Assembly (NCBI GenBank): GCA_013203245.1
Contig: JABMOR010000022.1
Coordinates: 1 to 7,299, forward strand
DNA length: 7,299 nucleotides
Source of the DNA: Candidatus Nitrosopumilus sp.
Lineage (GTDB): Archaea; Thermoproteota; Nitrososphaeria; Nitrososphaerales; Nitrosopumilaceae
Reading direction: 5' to 3'
Shown here: positions 5,048 to 7,299 of the stretch, in pieces
How the letters are laid out: each line of letters starts with the position of its first letter
Numbering within the stretch: position 1 is the first letter of the stretch
Program-made: the position numbers and the translations under genes
Notes under the pieces: model-generated
Database searches by the model: none
What the model was told of the DNA's origin: nothing
Seen by the model: the letters and a program-made list of their open reading frames with translations, nothing else

Positions 5048-6133
5048 TTAAGCATCTAGTCTTTTCATTCTAGCAGCTAGAACTGGAAGTTCTTTTTCTA
5101 TAATTTTCTCTACTGCTGGAACAATATCCACTCTAGATTTTACACTTTCATCATAAATTTCTGCAACCTGATCTCTGAACAATAATTTAATTCCAGGAAG
5201 TGCTGTAATTCCTTCATCAACAGCTCTAGGATCAGATAAATCCAAAACGAGTGTTCCTTTTTTCTTTTCTTCCATAACTAATCGGATTCTATCATATGTG
5301 ATTAAGAAATAATCACAGGTAGTTGCAACAAAAACAATATCATATTTATCAAATCCTGCTAAAACATCGTTAAAATCAACAGGTGTTCCACCAAGAATAG
5401 TTGTAAAGCCAGTTGCTCGCTCTAAGCTTCTACTGGTCACATCAAAATTAATATCTTTTTTCTTCAAAGTTTTTGCAAGCATTGCTGCAGGCTCACCTGT
5501 TCCAATTACCAATACTTTTTTCTTAGAATCAAGCCCTGTTTTTTCATCAACTAATTTTACTGCAACATCACCCAATGAAACAACATCTTTTGATATTCCT
5601 GTAGTATCTCTTATTCTAGTAGCCAATCGAATAACACTTTCAAATAATTTATTTAGAATACTACCAGATGTGCCTGCAATCTTTGCTGTTTCCAAAGATT
5701 TTACAATATCATCAAAAACGCTTTGCCATCCAACAACTAAAGAATCTAAGCCAGATGCTAATCTTAATAGATGTAAATAGACATCATCGCCTTTGTAAAC
5801 TTCAAGTGTTTGATCAAAATGATCAATATCAATTTGTTCTAATGAGGATAAAGATACCCAAGTATCTTTAACTTGATTTAACACAAGTGCTTTACCTTCT
5901 GCTCTTCTTGCATCAGGAGAATCATCAGTTTCAACATTGCTTACTGTAAATATTTCAACTCTAGTAGCAGTTTGAATAATAATGCATTCCTCAACACCAG
6001 GGATTTTTTTAAATTCTGCACAAGCTGCAGGTATATCTTTAAAAGAAAATTTTGACATCGTATGTATTGGAATATTTTTGAAAGTTACTCGTGCATTCAC
6101 TACATCAAAAGATACTTGACTCAAACCATACAC
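5048..6133 (-). CDS. hemA: Divergent glutamyl-tRNA reductase homologue lacking the catalytic cysteine
   Basis: Canonical GluTR reduces Glu-tRNA(Glu) to glutamate-1-semialdehyde, the first step of haem, sirohaem and cobalamin synthesis by the C5 pathway. The homology is clear: LLRLASGLDSLVVG at 122-135, the preceding His121, LATRIRDTTGIS (170-181), a Rossmann motif VLVIGTGEPAAMLAKTL (207-223) and LVLDLSDPRAVDEGI (295-309). Key positions differ, though. The usual TCNR motif is TATR (55-58), so the nucleophile is Ala56 (codon GCT at 5966-5968). The GE-Q motif is GWQ (135-137). At 361 aa the protein also lacks most of the roughly 80-residue C-terminal dimerisation part. C50, six residues before, is the only nearby cysteine. 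The start is GTG at 6131-6133; a TTG at codon 4, six nt after an AGGTG, is a real alternative. It follows the coiled-coil gene in the same operon. It may be an unusual GluTR or a non-catalytic paralogue. Confidence 0.85.
   Translation of the reverse strand: MYGLSQVSFDVVNARVTFKNIPIHTMSKFSFKDIPAACAEFKKIPGVEECIIIQTATRVEIFTVSNVETDDSPDARRAEGKALVLNQVKDTWVSLSSLEQIDIDHFDQTLEVYKGDDVYLHLLRLASGLDSLVVGWQSVFDDIVKSLETAKIAGTSGSILNKLFESVIRLATRIRDTTGISKDVVSLGDVAVKLVDEKTGLDSKKKVLVIGTGEPAAMLAKTLKKKDINFDVTSRSLERATGFTTILGGTPVDFNDVLAGFDKYDIVFVATTCDYFLITYDRIRLVMEEKKKGTLVLDLSDPRAVDEGITALPGIKLLFRDQVAEIYDESVKSRVDIVPAVEKIIEKELPVLAARMKRLDA
5092..5107 (+). terminator. Possible T-rich terminator for the DUF1059 transcript
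   Basis: The plus strand has CTTTTTCTATAATTTT about 50 nt after the DUF1059 stop, inside the antisense of the hemA-like 3' end. Archaeal termination often needs only T-rich runs in the non-template strand. As the convergent genes leave only 6 nt between them, termination must happen within coding sequence. T-runs are common in this DNA, so confidence is low. Confidence 0.25.
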
Positions 6134-6136
6134 CTA

Positions 6137-6871
6137 TTATGCTTTAATCCTATCCCGACCACCTTTAGCAGTTCTAAAAACATTCATTCCAATATAGAAA
6201 TTTTCATGTAAAGATTCTAAGTAAACAATTTCATTCTCTGTCGCTCTAATTTCTTTTACAGTTGCATCAGGATCATTTTTTAATCGTTCTAGTTTTTGTT
6301 TAATTTCCTCTAAAAAGGAATCAACTCCACGTTCATAATTTGAAACTCCACCAAATTCTGGACTAAGAACATGTTCAGGTACATATTCAGGAGTTTGATC
6401 ATGGGGAATCTCAGCTAATCTTGTCAGAGATTCTTGTTGTTCAGCAGAAAGAATTGGTCTAGGGAATCTATCTTTTTTATCTAAAAAGAATTCGGGTTCG
6501 CCCATCTCACGTCTAAAAATTTCTTCTCCTTTTCTCTTAAAGGTGTAAACTGATTTTGTTGCAGCATCTGCTTTTACTTCAGCTGCAATTGCTTTGTATT
6601 CTTCTTCAGCTGCTGCTTCCGCATCTGCTTTTGCTATTGCTGCTTTTGCAAGTGCTTCTTTAACTGCATTTTCTGCCTCTTCTACTGCTTTGATTGCTGC
6701 TTCTGCTTTTGCTATTGCAGATTCTGCCACTTTAGATTCTTCTACTGCTTTTGTTACATCTTCTGCTGTTTTGGATTCAAGTTTTACAGTTTCATCTATA
6801 GTATTTTCAGATAAAGAATCTTCAGTGGATTTTACTTCTACTTCAGATTCTTTTTTCTCTTCAGACAACAA
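6137..6871 (-). CDS. Ala/Glu-rich coiled-coil protein of unknown function, upstream of the hemA-like gene
   Basis: I do not recognise this 244-aa protein. Residues 1-36 are acidic and probably disordered. Residues 37-105 form a long Ala/Glu/Lys helix with many AxxA and EAxxA steps, probably a coiled coil. Residues 106-180 are less biased and look folded or conserved (EEIFRREMGEPEFFLDKKDR, then a Pro-rich stretch LAEIPHDQTPEYVPEHVLSP). A second coiled coil lies at about 184-222, and the end is basic (FRTAKGGRDRIKA). There are no cysteines, signal peptide or membrane segments. The start is TTG at 6869-6871: an in-frame TAA lies two codons upstream, no ATG occurs before residue 123, and a TATA-like box sits 25 nt upstream. 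The next codon is also TTG. The stop TAA is followed directly by TAG and then the GTG of the hemA-like gene in the same frame. A scaffold or partner role is inference. Confidence 0.82.
   Translation of the reverse strand: MLSEEKKESEVEVKSTEDSLSENTIDETVKLESKTAEDVTKAVEESKVAESAIAKAEAAIKAVEEAENAVKEALAKAAIAKADAEAAAEEEYKAIAAEVKADAATKSVYTFKRKGEEIFRREMGEPEFFLDKKDRFPRPILSAEQQESLTRLAEIPHDQTPEYVPEHVLSPEFGGVSNYERGVDSFLEEIKQKLERLKNDPDATVKEIRATENEIVYLESLHENFYIGMNVFRTAKGGRDRIKA
6624..6718 (-). repeat. 17-nt exact direct repeat within the Ala-rich coding segment
   Basis: The plus-strand sequence TCTGCTTTTGCTATTGC occurs at 6624-6640 and again at 6702-6718, 78 nt (26 codons) apart. Both copies encode the AIAKA core of the long helix, followed by Asp or Glu. 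The protein probably grew by internal duplication, or the DNA reflects simple low-complexity coding. Confidence 0.6.
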
Positions 6872-7003
6872 ATTTTAATAAAATTGCCTGAATTTTAATA
6901 TTCTTGTGGTATCAATCATTTGAAAATCCTTTTTCAATAATTATTTATTCAAATAAAATTCTGATCGATAAAATTGAATGCAAAATGTTGAAAATAGAAA
7001 TAA
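6872..7003. other. 132-nt intergenic region between the coiled-coil gene and tRNA-Asp
   Basis: This is AT-rich and contains the promoter of the leftward operon. It also contains T-rich minus-strand sequence following the tRNA-Asp gene (TTTCTATTTTC at 6989-6999), which could terminate that tRNA transcript. I see no gene in it. Confidence 0.45.
6891..6900 (-). promoter_or_regulatory. Putative TATA box for the coiled-coil/hemA-like operon
   Basis: On the minus strand this reads TATTAAAATT, centred 25 nt before the TTG start. The same 10-mer recurs exactly 20 nt downstream at 6871-6880, touching the start codon. The upstream copy is at the right distance to direct a leaderless mRNA. Confidence 0.5.
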
Positions 7004-7081
7004 TGGCGCCCTCGGCGGGATTTGAACACGCGTCTCAGCCGTGACAGGGCCGAATTCTAGACCGGGCTATACTACAAGGGC
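7004..7081 (-). tRNA. tRNA-Asp (anticodon GTC), CCA encoded
   Basis: On the minus strand the acceptor stem is GCCCTTG paired with CGAGGGC (one U-G pair). The anticodon stem is CGGCC/GGCTG around the loop CTGTCAC, which gives anticodon GTC at 7043-7045. Position 73 is G, as expected for aspartate, and CCA is encoded in the genome (7004-7006). The T-loop is a normal TTCAAAT. The T-stem GCGTG/CCCGC has one U-C mismatch, and the D-stem is weak, with what looks like an A-A pair at 12-23. There is no intron. A TATA-like CTTTTAATC lies about 31 nt upstream. The identity is clear despite the mismatches. Confidence 0.93.
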
Positions 7082-7106
7082 ACAAGTTGTTAGAGTCAAA
7101 ATGCCA

Positions 7107-7116
7107 GATTAAAAGT
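7107..7116 (-). promoter_or_regulatory. Putative TATA box for tRNA-Asp
   Basis: The minus strand reads ACTTTTAATC, centred about 30 nt before the first base of the tRNA. The spacing is slightly long but acceptable for an archaeal tRNA promoter. Confidence 0.35.
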
Positions 7117-7126
7117 TTCTGCCACA

Positions 7127-7140
7127 ACAAAATCTTTTGT
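7127..7140. repeat. 14-nt dyad between the divergent tRNA promoters
   Basis: ACAAAA-TC-TTTTGT is a perfect inverted repeat of 6-nt arms in the middle of the 97-nt space between the two tRNA genes. It is short and AT-rich, so chance is a fair explanation. Confidence 0.2.
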
Positions 7141-7148
7141 AAAAGACT

Positions 7149-7157
7149 AAATTATAC
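7149..7157 (+). promoter_or_regulatory. Putative TATA box for tRNA-Lys
   Basis: AAATTATAC is centred about 26 nt before the mature 5' end of the tRNA at 7179. This is the expected archaeal spacing and suggests little or no 5' leader. Confidence 0.5.
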
Positions 7158-7178
7158 AATTAAGGTATCCATTTCGGT

Positions 7179-7252
7179 GGGTTTATGGCGCAGCCAGGTA
7201 GAGCACCGGACTTTTAATCCGGTTGTCGAGGGTCAGAATCCCTCTAGACCCG
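7179..7252 (+). tRNA. tRNA-Lys (anticodon TTT), no encoded CCA
   Basis: The acceptor stem is GGGTTTA paired with TAGACCC (one U-G pair). The anticodon stem is CCGGA/TCCGG with loop CTTTTAA, giving anticodon TTT at 7213-7215. The T-stem GAGGG/CCCTC is perfect and position 73 is G. CCA is not encoded, so a CCA-adding enzyme is needed. The D-stem GCGC/GAGC has a G-A mismatch at 12-23. The T-loop (7233-7239) reads TCAGAAT instead of the near-universal TTCRAAT, so the normal U55 and C56 are C and A. No intron is present. Confidence 0.92.
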
Positions 7253-7299
7253 GTCTTCATTCTTAATTCATTAGATTATTTCATTAACTTGCTATCTCA
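7253..7299 (+). other. 47-nt AT-rich sequence after tRNA-Lys
   Basis: This end piece has short T-runs (TCTTCATTCTT, TTATTTC) that may terminate the tRNA transcript. No gene start can be supported before the window ends. Confidence 0.3.

Noticed and set aside
5668..5871. A 67-codon plus-strand frame inside the hemA-like gene
   Set aside because: It is antisense to a coding region with clear homology and has no promoter-like sequence; chance open frame.
6560..6760. Repeated GCTTTTGC-like units, considered as a CRISPR or satellite array
   Set aside because: Spacing is irregular, there are no unique spacers of constant size, and the units match codons of an Ala-rich helix.
5048..6871. The coiled-coil and hemA-like frames as one gene broken by a nonsense mutation
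   Set aside because: They share a frame, but two consecutive stop codons separate them and the second has a ribosome-site-like AGGTG and a GluTR-typical N-terminus. Two genes is the simpler reading.
6594..6878. A 94-codon Ser/Ala-rich plus-strand frame opposite the coiled-coil gene
   Set aside because: It is the mirror of biased Ala/Glu/Lys codons, which rarely give stops on the other strand. The minus-strand frame has a promoter, an operon partner and a folded-looking C-terminal half.

Overview
This looks like chromosomal DNA of an ammonia-oxidising archaeon close to Nitrosopumilus (Thaumarchaeota/Nitrososphaerota). The reasons are very high A+T, an archaeal replication factor C large subunit, archaeal TATA boxes about 25 nt upstream of start codons (often GTG or TTG), archaeal-type tRNAs, and the N-terminus of an acyl-CoA carboxylase carboxyltransferase like the one in the 3-hydroxypropionate/4-hydroxybutyrate cycle of this group. 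The taxonomic call is inference; no rRNA gene is present.

Left part (1-2914, minus strand): a three-gene overlapping operon runs leftward. It holds an unrecognised 371-aa protein, rfcL (clamp-loader large subunit) and a 103-aa cysteine-rich zinc-binding-type protein, with 4-nt overlaps between frames. After a 101-nt gap lies the 5' end of pccB, which runs off the left edge. A perfect 15-nt palindrome sits between its TATA-like box and its start.

Middle part (2998-5041, plus strand): three singly promoted genes encode an inositol-monophosphatase/FBPase-family phosphatase, an FNR-type FAD/NAD(P)H oxidoreductase, and a 55-aa DUF1059 protein too short for many gene finders. Each has a TATA-like element 24-31 nt before its ATG, so leaderless mRNAs are likely.

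Right part (5048-6871, minus strand): an Ala/Glu-rich coiled-coil protein with a TTG start is followed, in the same frame and after two consecutive stop codons, by a glutamyl-tRNA reductase (HemA) homologue. That homologue lacks the catalytic cysteine, has Trp in place of the Glu of the conserved GE-Q motif, and stops before most of the C-terminal dimerisation domain. It is the most surprising gene here: either a strongly divergent GluTR or a non-catalytic paralogue.

Right edge (7004-7252): two divergent tRNA genes, tRNA-Asp(GTC) on minus with encoded CCA, and tRNA-Lys(TTT) on plus without CCA. Both show stem or loop departures from consensus.

I see no CRISPR array, insertion sequence, integrase, toxin-antitoxin pair or phage gene. 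Most of the window is ordinary core genome. The items worth following are the odd HemA and its partner, the conserved-looking unknown proteins around rfcL, and the atypical tRNA-Lys T-loop.
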